Below, piece by piece: positions 17,456-24,280 of a stretch of DNA of 64,000 bases (position 1 is its first letter; each line of letters opens with the position of its first letter). The translations under genes were made by a program, and so were the position numbers. The stretch is from Caulobacter segnis (GTDB lineage: Bacteria; Pseudomonadota; Alphaproteobacteria; Caulobacterales; Caulobacteraceae), in NCBI RefSeq assembly GCF_003243465.1, contig NZ_QFQZ01000012.1:1-64000 (forward strand), in the 5' to 3' direction. Under the pieces are notes generated by a model that saw only the letters and a list, made by a program, of their open reading frames with translations, was not told where the DNA came from and did not search any database.

Positions 17456-17588
17456 ACCCAACTCAGAGCGGGCTTCGCTACCACCCTAGCGGAGTCCCTC
17501 GCTCCGCCCGTCCTAGACCCCTCCCAGAGTCACCACGGGCCATCCTGAGATCCACCTGACCCAACCTGCCCCCTCCTCGCGGGAGATC
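17456..17588 (+). other. Intergenic with CCCAACTCAGAG motif and a small hairpin
   Basis: The recurring prophage motif CCCAACTCAGAGCGG lies at 17457-17471, directly after the esterase stop. A hairpin GCGGAG/CTCCGC spans 17489-17507. The motif is the only copy among the late genes and precedes the large terminase, which starts after CGGGAGATC. Confidence 0.55.
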
Positions 17589-19298
17589 ATGCAGGCCGAC
17601 TTCCTCAAGTTCCTCTGGTACGTCTGGACGCGCGTTCTGTCGCTCCCGGTCCCCACCAGGGTCCAACTTGACGTCGGCCGCTTCCTCGCGACCGGCCCCC
17701 GACGCCGCTTCATCCAAGCGTTCCGGGGTGTCGGCAAATCCTTCCTGACATGCGCCTACGTCGTCTGGCGGCTCTGGAAGGACCCCAACCTCAAGGTCGT
17801 CATCGTCTCGGCCAACGAGACGCTCGCCAACGAGTGCGCGACCCTCATCAAGCAGATCATCGACCACGATGCCGGCGACGGCCTGTGGGACGAGCTGCGC
17901 CCGAAGCCTGGGCAGCGCACGTCCACCTTGGCCTTCGACGTCGGCCCCGCGGTTCCCGACAAGTCCCCTTCCGTGAAGGTCGTGGGCATCTTCGGCCAGC
18001 TCACCGGCTCGCGCGCCGACATCGTGATCTCCGACGACGTCGAGGTCCCGAAGAACGCCGAGACCGAAGGCATGCGGGAGAAGCTCGAAGCCCGCACGAA
18101 GGAATACGCGGCTATCCTGAAGCCGGACGGCGAGATCATCTACCTGGGCACCCCGCAGACCCAGGAGTCCATCTACCGCAAGCTCGCGGAGAAGGGCTAC
18201 GCCATTCGCATCTGGCCGGCGCGCTACCCCACCCCGGCCCGCCTCGCGTCCTACCACGGTCACCTCGCCCCCCTCCTGGCGGCCGAGCTGGAGAAGGACC
18301 CGACCCTTGGCACCCCTCGTGGCACCCAGTGCGGCGGACGCCCTACGGACACCCAGCGCTTCACTGAGCTGGATCTGTTGGAGCGGGAGACCGAGTACGG
18401 CCCAGCAGGCTTCCTGCTGCAGTTCCAGCTCGACACCTCGCTGTCGGACGGGGACAAGTACCCGCTCAAGACCCGCGACCTCATCGTCACCGCGGTCAAC
18501 CCGAAGATCGCCCCTGTCCGCATCGCGTGGGCCTCGAACCCCGAGCTGGTCCTCAAGGACTTCGCCAACGTGGGCTTTGACGGGGACCGGCTATTCCGAC
18601 CCATGTATGTCTCGCCGGAGTTCACGGACTTCACCGGCAGCGTCATGCACATCGACCCCTCGGGCCGAGGCAAGGACGAGACCGGCTACGTCGTGACCAA
18701 GTTCCTGAACGGCATGATCTACGTCCGGCGCTGGGGCGGCTTCCAAGACGGCTTTGCCGACGAGACACTCGCCGCCCTGGCGACCATTGCTGCGGAGGAA
18801 GAGGTCAACCTCATCATCGCCGAAGACAACTTCGGGGACGGCATGTTCCGCCGGCTGTTCGAGCCTGTGCTCGCCCGTAAGCGCCCCTGCGCCCTGGAGG
18901 GCATCAAGAGCAGCGGCCAGAAGGAAGTGCGGATGCTCTCGGCCATCGAGCCGGTCCTGCGCCAGCATCGCCTCGTCATCGACGAGGACGTGATCCGTAA
19001 GGACCTGGCACACCCGGACCCGGTCAAGCGGGGACTGTACCAGCTCACCCACCTGACCTCCCAACGCGGGGCGCTCAAGCACGACGACAGGCTCGACGTG
19101 CTGGCCCTCGCCCTCGCCTATTGGGCCGACCGCCTCAACGCGGACGTCCTCAAGGCCGAGGAGGACTACCGCCGCAAGGCAGACGCTGCGTTCGAAAGGG
19201 AGTTCTTCGCCGGCACCTTCCTCGGACAGACCCTGAGCAATCCTCGGGGTGGCCTGAAGCGAGGCATTGGGCGGGACCTGAGGAGATCCAGAAGGTGA
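17589..19298 (+). CDS. Terminase large subunit (T7 gp19 family)
   Basis: A 569-residue DNA-packaging motor, near T7 gp19 length (586). The ATPase domain has Walker A FRGVGKS (residues 45-51) and Walker B ADIVISDDVEV (about 143-153) with a DDVE acidic pair as in T7. The nuclease half has IDPSGRGKDETGY (Asp/Glu metal ligands), the AEDNFGDGMF acidic block, and LKHDDRLDVLALAL near the C-terminus, all diagnostic of the gp19 family. It ends in a basic tail. The ATG follows GGGAGATC. As in T7, it is the last late gene, followed by repeat-bearing non-coding DNA. Confidence 0.95.
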   Translation: MQADFLKFLWYVWTRVLSLPVPTRVQLDVGRFLATGPRRRFIQAFRGVGKSFLTCAYVVWRLWKDPNLKVVIVSANETLANECATLIKQIIDHDAGDGLWDELRPKPGQRTSTLAFDVGPAVPDKSPSVKVVGIFGQLTGSRADIVISDDVEVPKNAETEGMREKLEARTKEYAAILKPDGEIIYLGTPQTQESIYRKLAEKGYAIRIWPARYPTPARLASYHGHLAPLLAAELEKDPTLGTPRGTQCGGRPTDTQRFTELDLLERETEYGPAGFLLQFQLDTSLSDGDKYPLKTRDLIVTAVNPKIAPVRIAWASNPELVLKDFANVGFDGDRLFRPMYVSPEFTDFTGSVMHIDPSGRGKDETGYVVTKFLNGMIYVRRWGGFQDGFADETLAALATIAAEEEVNLIIAEDNFGDGMFRRLFEPVLARKRPCALEGIKSSGQKEVRMLSAIEPVLRQHRLVIDEDVIRKDLAHPDPVKRGLYQLTHLTSQRGALKHDDRLDVLALALAYWADRLNADVLKAEEDYRRKADAAFEREFFAGTFLGQTLSNPRGGLKRGIGRDLRRSRR

Positions 19299-19311
19299 CC
19301 TGAGGTAGCTT

Positions 19312-19398
19312 CGAGATAGGTCTTAGATTACTACCTACCTATTACCTGTCTAATAGGTCTCTAAGATAGACTTAGAGATATACGTAGACAGGTGGTCT
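19312..19398 (+). repeat. AT-rich degenerate short-repeat cluster
   Basis: Related words recur: ATAGGTCTTAGAT, ATAGGTCTCTAAGAT, AGACTTAGAGATA, and GTAGACAGGTGGTCTCC, with TACCTACCTATTACC between. The tract is far lower in GC than anything around it. T7 carries arrays of a 7-bp repeat (CCTAAAG) beside its terminal repeats, and this cluster sits at the equivalent place. The equivalence is inference. Confidence 0.55.
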
Positions 19399-19408
19399 CC
19401 TGTTTCAA

Positions 19409-19441
19409 GACCCCCTCGGTGAATAATCACCGGGGGTGGTC
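19409..19441 (+). terminator. Long hairpin after the late region
   Basis: CGGTGA/TCACCG closes on an ATAA loop and is extended by CCCC/GGGG and GACC/GGTC with small mismatches. No T-tract follows, so it may be a terminator for phage RNA polymerase or a structured site for packaging rather than a host intrinsic terminator. Confidence 0.5.
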
Positions 19442-19904
19442 CCTCTCCTGTCCCTCCCCTCGTGGGTCAGCCACGGGTAATCTTCATGATGGCCTGTCGT
19501 GACTCCTGGGGCGGGCCTGGAGGGCAGGAACAGGGTCGGCCGCTACCATCCCAGCCGAAGAGGCTTTAGGGGGCTCCAGGGTGTCCTGAAGGAGTCCCGA
19601 TGGTTTTGGGGTCAGATACGCGAAGGGCCAGGTTTACGCGCGCCCGTGTGCAGTTCCCCCCGTAGGGGGTACCTTGGGGCAAGCCAGGGGCCACCCCGGC
19701 CGCCTAGAAGCCCGGCCGCGCGTGCTATTGGCACAGTGGTGAGGCACACTGATGCGTGAAAGCCTTACGCCATATGGGTTTTGTTGGCACTACAGGGGCC
19801 ACTGGGAGGGCCGCGAGCCTATCTCAGGGCCACCGCGAGCCGCCTAGCGGCCTCCGACGCTTTCCGCGTTCGCTTTCTTGGCCCCCTGCTTTTTTCGTCC
19901 CGGC

Positions 19905-20147
19905 CTAGTGTCCACCCTGAGACGGCCAGAACCTACCCGCGAGCGGTAGCCCAATGAGCACCGCAAGTGACCCGGTGACGTACCGGGGGACGTCGCCTAG
20001 CCCGCCTCCGGTCACCCATTGCCCGACCGTGTGCCCGACACCGACCACGGCTAGGGCCGCGAGGTATGAGCCCGCCGCGATCACCGCGAGGGAGAACGTG
20101 ACGGCCAAGCCGCGCCCATAAGCCCCTACAGGTTCCCGCCATTGCAT
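19905..20147 (-). CDS. Small two-TM membrane protein on the minus strand of the prophage
   Basis: An 80-residue frame from ATG 20147, preceded by GGAGGG at a good distance (a GTG two codons earlier is possible). It encodes two hydrophobic segments, about residues 15-38 (AVTFSLAVIAAGSYLAALAVV) and 58-72 (TGSLAVLIGLPLAG), with few charges. It is the only gene opposed to all other prophage genes. Minus-strand placement near the phage ends suggests a lysogeny-expressed or superinfection-exclusion type gene, which is inference. It could also be a chance frame, but the binding site and the two clean membrane segments argue against that. Confidence 0.45.
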   Translation of the reverse strand: MQWREPVGAYGRGLAVTFSLAVIAAGSYLAALAVVGVGHTVGQWVTGGGLGDVPRYVTGSLAVLIGLPLAGRFWPSQGGH

Positions 20148-20622
20148 CGCCACGCCCTCCGCGCCCTCGTCGTCGAGCTACGCCTAGCAGGGGCCTGGAG
20201 GGGCCGCCAAGGGGCGAAACGCTCTGCCCGGCTACCCACGTCTAACGCCGCGCGTTCGCGCGTAGAGGGGGCCTCGAAGGGACTTCTAGCCGCGGCTGAA
20301 AATTCGCTAAGAAAACCAAGGGGATATAAAAAAGTTGCTGGCCAGCATCATTTTTCGTTTGCCAACTCAGAACGGAAGCCGCTATCAGTTGGCCATCGAG
20401 ACGGGGCGGCCGACACGGCCACCGGATCGAAGCGGCAAGGAACCCGCCAAGCATAAGGGTTCCCTCCGGCTAGTAGTCGGCGACCACGGCGCAAGGCCAG
20501 GGCGGGGACATAGGACCCCGTCATTGCCACCCGCCCTGAGGTCGCAGGCTGGTCTCAGCGGGGTGATGTGTCGGGGGCTGTAACCGCCTCCCTGACGATG
20601 GCCTAAGGAGGGCCGAAACACG
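20148..20622. other. Non-coding region upstream of the early gene run
   Basis: This stretch holds an AT-rich patch (about 20296-20360, including GGGATATAAAAAAG) inside GC-rich DNA, a plausible place for host-type promoters of phage early genes. A CCAACTCAGAACGG motif copy is at 20362-20375. An inverted repeat GCCAACT/AGTTGGC spans 20361-20393, 19 bp between arms. No frame here has gene-like composition or a ribosome binding site. Confidence 0.5.
20361..20393 (+). promoter_or_regulatory. Inverted repeat GCCAACT...AGTTGGC in the early control region
   Basis: Perfect 7-bp arms flank 19 bp. The left arm overlaps a copy of the recurring CCAACTCAGA motif. It lies just downstream of the AT-rich patch, so it could be an operator. 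No cognate protein can be named. Confidence 0.35.
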
Positions 20623-20808
20623 TTGCGCGTCTACCAAGTATTCGACTGCACCCGGCCTCACGGCGTGGCGTGCGTCGTCCGCCACCGTTGGGCCGCTAGG
20701 GCCTGGACTTGGGTGCTCTCCAAGGTCACCGGGCGCTGTCATGACTACGACCGGGCGGTTCTCAGACCGATGCCGCAAGCCGCCCAGATAATACGCCGGG
20801 CCGCTTAG
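20623..20808 (+). CDS. Small basic phage protein (61 aa)
   Basis: A TTG start is preceded by CCTAAGGAGGGCC, which decides it. The 61-residue product is rich in Arg, Trp and His (HRWAARAWTWVLSKVTGRCHDYD) with a basic C-terminus. It may bind nucleic acid. I do not recognise the family. It opens the early gene run and shares its leader with the gene at 20909. Confidence 0.6.
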   Translation: MRVYQVFDCTRPHGVACVVRHRWAARAWTWVLSKVTGRCHDYDRAVLRPMPQAAQIIRRAA

Positions 20809-20816
20809 GCCCGATA

Positions 20817-20852
20817 CCCAACTGAAAGCGGCCTCCGCGTTAAAGCGGGGGC
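20817..20852 (+). repeat. Motif plus hairpin, copy 1
   Basis: CCCAACTGAAAGCGG (20817-20831) runs into GCCTCCGC/GCGGGGGC, an 8-bp stem with one G-U pair and a 6-nt loop (20831-20852). Copies 2 and 3 are at 21323-21357 and 22168-22205. Each lies right after a stop codon and before the leader of the next gene, so a terminator, attenuator or processing site is likely. Confidence 0.7.
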
Positions 20853-20908
20853 TGGCGTCCGGCGCTGATCCTGCGTCGCTGATGATGGCCTAGGAGGGCC
20901 GAAACGCC

Positions 20909-21130
20909 GTGAAACTGCAGCCGACCGATGCGGTGTTGAACGCCGCCGTCGATTGGGGCCACGCCAAGCTCCGCGAGGAAAGGGTCTGGGAGGCTTTGAA
21001 GGCCGCGACCTACCCGCCGGAGATTGACGCGCTCCGCGAGGAACACCGGGTTGCCCGTGAAGCCCTCGCCAAGGCCTGGAAGGCTTTCGACGACGCGCAC
21101 ACCGCGTGGGACCTGGAGGCGAGACAATGA
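20909..21130 (+). CDS. Small helical phage protein (73 aa)
   Basis: A GTG start follows CCTAGGAGGGCCGAAACGCC, nearly the same leader as the gene at 20623. The 73-residue product is Ala/Glu/Arg-rich and almost wholly helical (DALREEHRVAREALAKAWKA). No family recognised. The stop overlaps the next ATG (ATGA). Confidence 0.65.
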   Translation: MKLQPTDAVLNAAVDWGHAKLREERVWEALKAATYPPEIDALREEHRVAREALAKAWKAFDDAHTAWDLEARQ

Positions 21131-21330
21131 CGCTCGCCCAAAAGATCGCCGCCGAGCGCTCGAAGCGCGCGGAACTAGCGGAGCGCTTCGCCGAGGCGCA
21201 CGGCAAGGAAAGCGTGGTCGGCAGGAACCTGCTGGAAGAGGCCGCGCACTACTGGGCCGCCGCCGACGCTGCGCGGCAGGGCGACCTAACGCCCCGCCCT
21301 TGGGTTCCTCGCGCCCAGATATCCAACTGA
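21127..21330 (+). CDS. Small helical phage protein (67 aa)
   Basis: The ATG overlaps the previous stop. The 67-residue product is helical and charged (QKIAAERSKRAELAERFAEA, then LLEEAAHYWAAADAARQG). No recognised domain. It is translationally coupled to the 73-residue gene before it, and the pair may form one complex. Its stop lies within the second motif-hairpin element. Confidence 0.6.
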   Translation: MTLAQKIAAERSKRAELAERFAEAHGKESVVGRNLLEEAAHYWAAADAARQGDLTPRPWVPRAQISN

Positions 21331-21357
21331 AAGCGGCCTCCGCCTTAGGGCGGGGGC
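21323..21357 (+). repeat. Motif plus hairpin, copy 2
   Basis: CCAACTGAAAGCGG is followed by a stem GCCTCCGCC/GGGCGGGGGC around a TTA loop. Compared with copies 1 and 3 the loop-proximal bases changed (GTTAAA to CTTAGG) while the stem stays paired, which supports a selected RNA hairpin. Confidence 0.7.
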
Positions 21358-21399
21358 TTCTCGTCAAGCCCGTGGTCCGCCGCGAGGCTTCACCGGAAG

Positions 21400-21414
21400 C
21401 CCAACTCAGAGAGG
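21400..21414 (+). promoter_or_regulatory. CCCAACTCAGAGAGG motif as leader of the Cys-motif gene
   Basis: This copy of the recurring motif runs into GAGAACATG, so its AGAGAGGAG part also serves as a strong ribosome binding site for the gene at 21420. Confidence 0.6.
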
Positions 21415-21419
21415 AGAAC

Positions 21420-22166
21420 ATGACAGGCCTTACCGGCGCGATCCTGTATCGCGGGCCGTCCGAGCTGGACGGAAAACCAATCGTCGTCATCGCGACTGGC
21501 CTAGGCCGGTCCAGCCGGAACGAAAAGACCGGCGACATGGTCCAGACTTGGATCATGAGGGACGACGTCGACCCTTGGGACGCCGTGAAGTCCGGCCAGG
21601 ACGCCAGTGTCTGCGGCGACTGCCCGCACCGGGGCACGTCGTGTTACGTCAAGGTTTTCCAAGCGCCCAAGAGCGTGTGGAAGGCCGCGCAACGCGGGGC
21701 ATACCCCCTCGTTTCCGATGCCGCCGCCCTGACCGCTCTGGGCCGTGGTCGCGCCGTCCGTCTGGGCTCCTATGGAGATCCGGCCGCCGTCCCCGCGCAC
21801 ATCTGGGGCGCTCTGGTCGCCGAGGCGTCCGCCTGGACCGGCTACACCCATCAGTGGCGCACCGCGAGCCACCTTCAGCCCCTCGTCATGGCGTCCGTGG
21901 ATACGCCGGAAGAGAAGGCCGCCGCCGACCGTGAGGGGTGGCGCACGTTCCGGGTCCGCCTCGCTGGCGAACCTGTGGACGCCCGCCGAGAGTTCATATG
22001 CCCCGCCTCGAAAGAGGCCGGTTACCGGACGGACTGCGCGTCCTGCCGGGCGTGCATGGGGACCTCGGCCAAGGCCAAGGCGTCGCCCGTCATTATCGCC
22101 CATGGGGCCACCGCCCGCCGCTTTGCGCTCTATCGCAACGGCGAAGCTATGCCTGCTGCGGCCTAA
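21420..22166 (+). CDS. Cys-motif phage protein of unknown function (248 aa)
   Basis: The largest early gene, started by an ATG with AGAGGAG 4 nt upstream; the frame is open further left without good starts. The protein has Cys65-x2-Cys68-Pro-His-Arg-x4-Cys75-Tyr and a second cluster near the C-terminus (ICPASKE..., then DCASCRACMG). These could bind zinc or an iron-sulphur cluster. Between them are LGSYGDPAAVPAHIWGALVAE and GYTHQWR. I have a sense of similar proteins in other phages and plasmids but cannot name a function. The cysteine layout is not the CxxxCxxC of radical SAM enzymes. Confidence 0.75.
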   Translation: MTGLTGAILYRGPSELDGKPIVVIATGLGRSSRNEKTGDMVQTWIMRDDVDPWDAVKSGQDASVCGDCPHRGTSCYVKVFQAPKSVWKAAQRGAYPLVSDAAALTALGRGRAVRLGSYGDPAAVPAHIWGALVAEASAWTGYTHQWRTASHLQPLVMASVDTPEEKAAADREGWRTFRVRLAGEPVDARREFICPASKEAGYRTDCASCRACMGTSAKAKASPVIIAHGATARRFALYRNGEAMPAAA

Positions 22167-22167
22167 T

Positions 22168-22205
22168 CCCCAACTCAAAGCGGCCTCCGCGTTAAAGCGG
22201 GGGCC
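22168..22205 (+). repeat. Motif plus hairpin, copy 3
   Basis: CCCCAACTCAAAGCGG followed by GGCCTCCGC/GCGGGGGCC, nearly identical to copy 1 including the GTTAAA loop. It follows the Cys-motif gene stop and precedes TTGGAGGCCCTTCC, the leader of the next gene. Confidence 0.7.
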
Positions 22206-22255
22206 TCCTGTCCAAGCCCTTGGGTTGGCCAAGGGTTTCGCTTGGAGGCCCTTCC

Positions 22256-22537
22256 ATGTCCCAGACCATCGACCTGACGCCTACGTGGCGCGCGGTCCTG
22301 CCCATCATCGCCACGGCGCTGACCGAAGGCACGCCCGAGGGGGCCAAGCTGGCCCGCGAGGAGCTGCGCCGTATGGCGGAGGCCGCCGACCAGTGGAACG
22401 CGAGGATGACCCTCGTGAGCCGCTACAACGCAGCCTTGAACGAGCAGGAGATCGCCCCGAACGGCGACGACTACAACGCCCTGCTGGAAATGCTCGAAGG
22501 CGGTGCGTATCGCGCCCCTGTCGCGGAGGGCCGCTGA
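22256..22537 (+). CDS. Small helical phage protein (93 aa)
   Basis: ATG preceded by TTGGAGGCCC. This 93-residue product (SQTIDLTPTWRAVLPIIATALTEG...) is predicted mainly helical, with a mid segment REELRRMAEAADQWNARM. Similar short proteins are frequent in phage early regions, with no function known to me. The stop overlaps the next ATG (TGATG). Confidence 0.65.
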   Translation: MSQTIDLTPTWRAVLPIIATALTEGTPEGAKLAREELRRMAEAADQWNARMTLVSRYNAALNEQEIAPNGDDYNALLEMLEGGAYRAPVAEGR

Positions 22538-22833
22538 TGCCCATCTTCCGCGTCAACATCGACCGCGAGGTCACCAACTGGGACCGCTTCGTGCGGTACG
22601 TCGAGGCCGACACCGCCGAAGAGGCGGAGCGCCTGGGCGCGCAGCTCGCCACGGCGGCCGACGACACCGCCCCGGACGACGCCGGGCCGGGCAACTTCGA
22701 CGACGAGCTGGGCGACTGGCACGTCAACAGCGTCGAGCCCGTCGACTTCGACGCCTCCGAGATTGACGTCGTCATGTCCGCCGATGACGTCGCCGCGACC
22801 GTCGCCGCGTCCAGCTACGGGGACGCCCTGTGA
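22537..22833 (+). CDS. Acidic phage protein (98 aa)
   Basis: Start and stop are both coupled to neighbours (TGATG, GTGA). The product is strongly acidic: an N-terminal FRVNIDREVTNWDRFVRYVE strand-helix, then ADDTAPDDAGPGNFDDELGD and an Asp-rich C-terminus. Its net charge of well below -15 suggests a DNA mimic or inhibitor of a host DNA-binding protein, as several T7-like early proteins are. That is inference from composition only. Confidence 0.6.
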   Translation: MPIFRVNIDREVTNWDRFVRYVEADTAEEAERLGAQLATAADDTAPDDAGPGNFDDELGDWHVNSVEPVDFDASEIDVVMSADDVAATVAASSYGDAL

Positions 22834-23042
22834 CCGCCTCGGGCCTGCTCCAAGCCATCTTCGGGCCGCCTAAGCGCCGCCCGACGCAGGACCAGCGTGA
22901 CGCTCACGAGGCCCTGGTGAACGCGCTCTGCATGGCGGCGATGGCCCGCCAGGAGCGGCGCTATGCCACCGCCCGCGCCTACCTGGGTATCGCTCACCGA
23001 TGCCACGTCTTCCTCGTGGAGACCGTCGATGTCTGGCCGTGA
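22830..23042 (+). CDS. Small phage protein (70 aa)
   Basis: A GTG start overlaps the previous stop (GTGA). The 70-residue product is helical and basic, with QDQRDAHEALVNALCMAAMA and ERRYATARAYLGIAHRCHVF. No family recognised. It overlaps the next gene by 14 nt. Confidence 0.55.
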   Translation: MTASGLLQAIFGPPKRRPTQDQRDAHEALVNALCMAAMARQERRYATARAYLGIAHRCHVFLVETVDVWP

Positions 23043-23184
23043 GTGCGTCACCGGGCTGTGCCTGACGCCCGCCTTGACCCTTCTGGCCCGCCTTCGAGAG
23101 ATCGAGAGCGGGCTCGATGACCGCCGCTTGGCCGACGAGTGCGACGCCGAGCTAATCCAAACCCACCGTGATGAGGATGCCTGA
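23029..23184 (+). CDS. Small phage protein (51 aa)
   Basis: ATG inside the end of the preceding gene; the stop overlaps the next ATG (TGATG). The 51-residue product (SGRECVTGLCLTPALTLLAR, ending LIQTHRDEDA) is helical with an acidic end. No family recognised. Its reality rests on the coupled stop-start arrangement. Confidence 0.5.
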   Translation: MSGRECVTGLCLTPALTLLARLREIESGLDDRRLADECDAELIQTHRDEDA

Positions 23185-23414
23185 TGAACCTCGCCAAGAC
23201 AGTGTCCGCCCTGATCCTGCAAGCCCGCGTCATGCCTGACGCCAAGCGCGCCGCCTCCCTACTGGAGCAGCGAGCCAGGCTGTTTGAGGGGACGCCGGTC
23301 AGGCGTTGGCCTCAAGGCGTCACCGCTGTGGACGTCAACCTCGCCGTCTCGGACCTGTTCCGCGCCGCGCGGGATCTCCGCGAAGAGGCGGGCCTGCGCC
23401 CGCTCGCAGCTTAG
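23184..23414 (+). CDS. Small phage protein (76 aa)
   Basis: The ATG overlaps the preceding stop. A 76-residue helical product (NLAKTVSALILQARVMPDAK, later VDVNLAVSDLFRAARDLREE). No family recognised. It is followed by TAGGAGGCC, the binding site for the next gene. Confidence 0.55.
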   Translation: MNLAKTVSALILQARVMPDAKRAASLLEQRARLFEGTPVRRWPQGVTAVDVNLAVSDLFRAARDLREEAGLRPLAA

Positions 23415-23424
23415 GAGGCCGCAG

Positions 23425-23670
23425 ATGAGCGACCCTTATGTCTGGCGCGACCCTGTCGCTGATACGACGCGGCTGGACCAAGTGCGCGAAGCCTTGGACT
23501 GGCGCATCGAGCGCTTCGAACAGGAGGCCAAGGGGGCCGAGCGGGAGAGAGCGAGGGCGCTTCGCCGGTCCTACGGCCTCATGACGTCCGCCGCCATGTC
23601 GTGGGGTGAGGCTCACGCCTCGGCCCGACGCATCGCTGCGATCCTGCGCCACCTTCGTCAGCTCACGTAA
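23425..23670 (+). CDS. Small helical phage protein (81 aa)
   Basis: ATG with TAGGAGGCCGC upstream. The 81-residue product starts SDPYVWRDPVADTTRLDQVR and continues with a long charged helix (EQEAKGAERERARALRRSYG). No family recognised. Confidence 0.6.
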   Translation: MSDPYVWRDPVADTTRLDQVREALDWRIERFEQEAKGAERERARALRRSYGLMTSAAMSWGEAHASARRIAAILRHLRQLT

Positions 23671-23676
23671 CCAACA

Positions 23677-23691
23677 CCCAACTCAGAGAGG
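23677..23691 (+). promoter_or_regulatory. CCCAACTCAGAGAGG motif as leader of gene at 23703
   Basis: The motif follows the preceding stop by 6 nt and supplies GAGAGGA as a ribosome binding site 12 nt before the ATG. The word CCAACTCAATG then repeats part of the motif across the start codon. Confidence 0.6.
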
Positions 23692-23702
23692 ACTCCAACT
23701 CA

Positions 23703-24107
23703 ATGCAAACCCTGACCCGGAACGGGACCGATGGCCGCGTCTACGGCGGCGACTGCGACCTGATCCACATCGCGGACGGCAAGCGCACCGCTGCCGGCAT
23801 GCTGGCCGCCAACTTCATTGAGGGACAGATGCGCGAGAACGCTGAGCGATCCGGCGCGCGATCCCCTCGGGAGGCGGAGACGCAGCTCCTGTGCCCTGGC
23901 TGCTACATGATCGTCCTCGTCAACGCCGCCGCTGAGCTGGCCGCGCGCAACCGCCAGCCGCTGAGCGAGCTGGGCAGGACGATGGCCGCCGCCTTCACCA
24001 AGCTGGCCGACTGCGAGACCAGCCTCGAAGCCTGCATCGAAGAGATCCAGATCATCCTCGACGGCGACGACGTCGCTGTCTGCAGCCTGCTGGAGGACGG
24101 CGAATGA
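23703..24107 (+). CDS. Phage protein of unknown function with a CPGC motif (134 aa)
   Basis: ATG placed after the repeated motif leader. The protein has an N-terminal Gly/Asp-rich portion (RNGTDGRVYGGDCDLIHIAD), a central LLCPGCYMIVLVNAAAELAA with a CxxC pair, and an acidic helical end. CxxC could bind metal with Cys18 and later Cys residues, but no known zinc-finger spacing is complete. The stop overlaps the next ATG (ATGA). No family recognised. Confidence 0.6.
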   Translation: MQTLTRNGTDGRVYGGDCDLIHIADGKRTAAGMLAANFIEGQMRENAERSGARSPREAETQLLCPGCYMIVLVNAAAELAARNRQPLSELGRTMAAAFTKLADCETSLEACIEEIQIILDGDDVAVCSLLEDGE

Positions 24108-24280
24108 GCGTGCTCTCCTATATCCCTGTCGGCCTCGCTGCCGAGGCCCTGCGCCTGCACTGGGAGGCCTACCTCCTGTCTCTCGGCTACGAGCTGGTCG
24201 AGGCCCAGGTGGACTGCATCACGGTGGTCTCGCCGTGCGGCTCGGTGGTCTGCTACCGCCCGCTGGGGGTGGCCCGATGA
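24104..24280 (+). CDS. Small phage protein (58 aa)
   Basis: ATGA overlaps at both ends fix this 58-residue frame: SVLSYIPVGLAAEALRLHWE, then VDCITVVSPCGSVVCYRPLG. Three cysteines lie in the last third. No family recognised; coding support comes from coupling to both neighbours. Confidence 0.55.
   Translation: MSVLSYIPVGLAAEALRLHWEAYLLSLGYELVEAQVDCITVVSPCGSVVCYRPLGVAR

Larger units (their letters stand above)
19299..19904. other. Non-coding region after terminase; candidate concatemer junction
   Basis: No convincing gene lies here; the one 86-codon frame is Arg/Pro/Gly-rich with no ribosome binding site. The first 100 bases are AT-rich and repetitive, then base composition jumps to high GC with several hairpins. 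In T7-like virions the large terminase gene is followed by short-repeat DNA and the direct terminal repeat, and in a prophage made by circularisation the two ends lie fused at this point. The terminal repeat boundaries cannot be seen by eye. Confidence 0.5.

Noticed and set aside
19499..19759. 86-codon plus-strand frame after the terminase
   Set aside because: Arg/Pro/Gly-rich, no ribosome binding site, lies in repeat- and hairpin-rich DNA.
20142..20456. 104-codon plus-strand frame opposite the small membrane gene
   Set aside because: Composition typical of shadow frames, crosses the AT-rich control patch and has no binding site.
21420..22166. Radical SAM enzyme interpretation of the Cys-motif protein
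   Set aside because: No CxxxCxxC motif; the spacing is CxxC then six residues to the third Cys.
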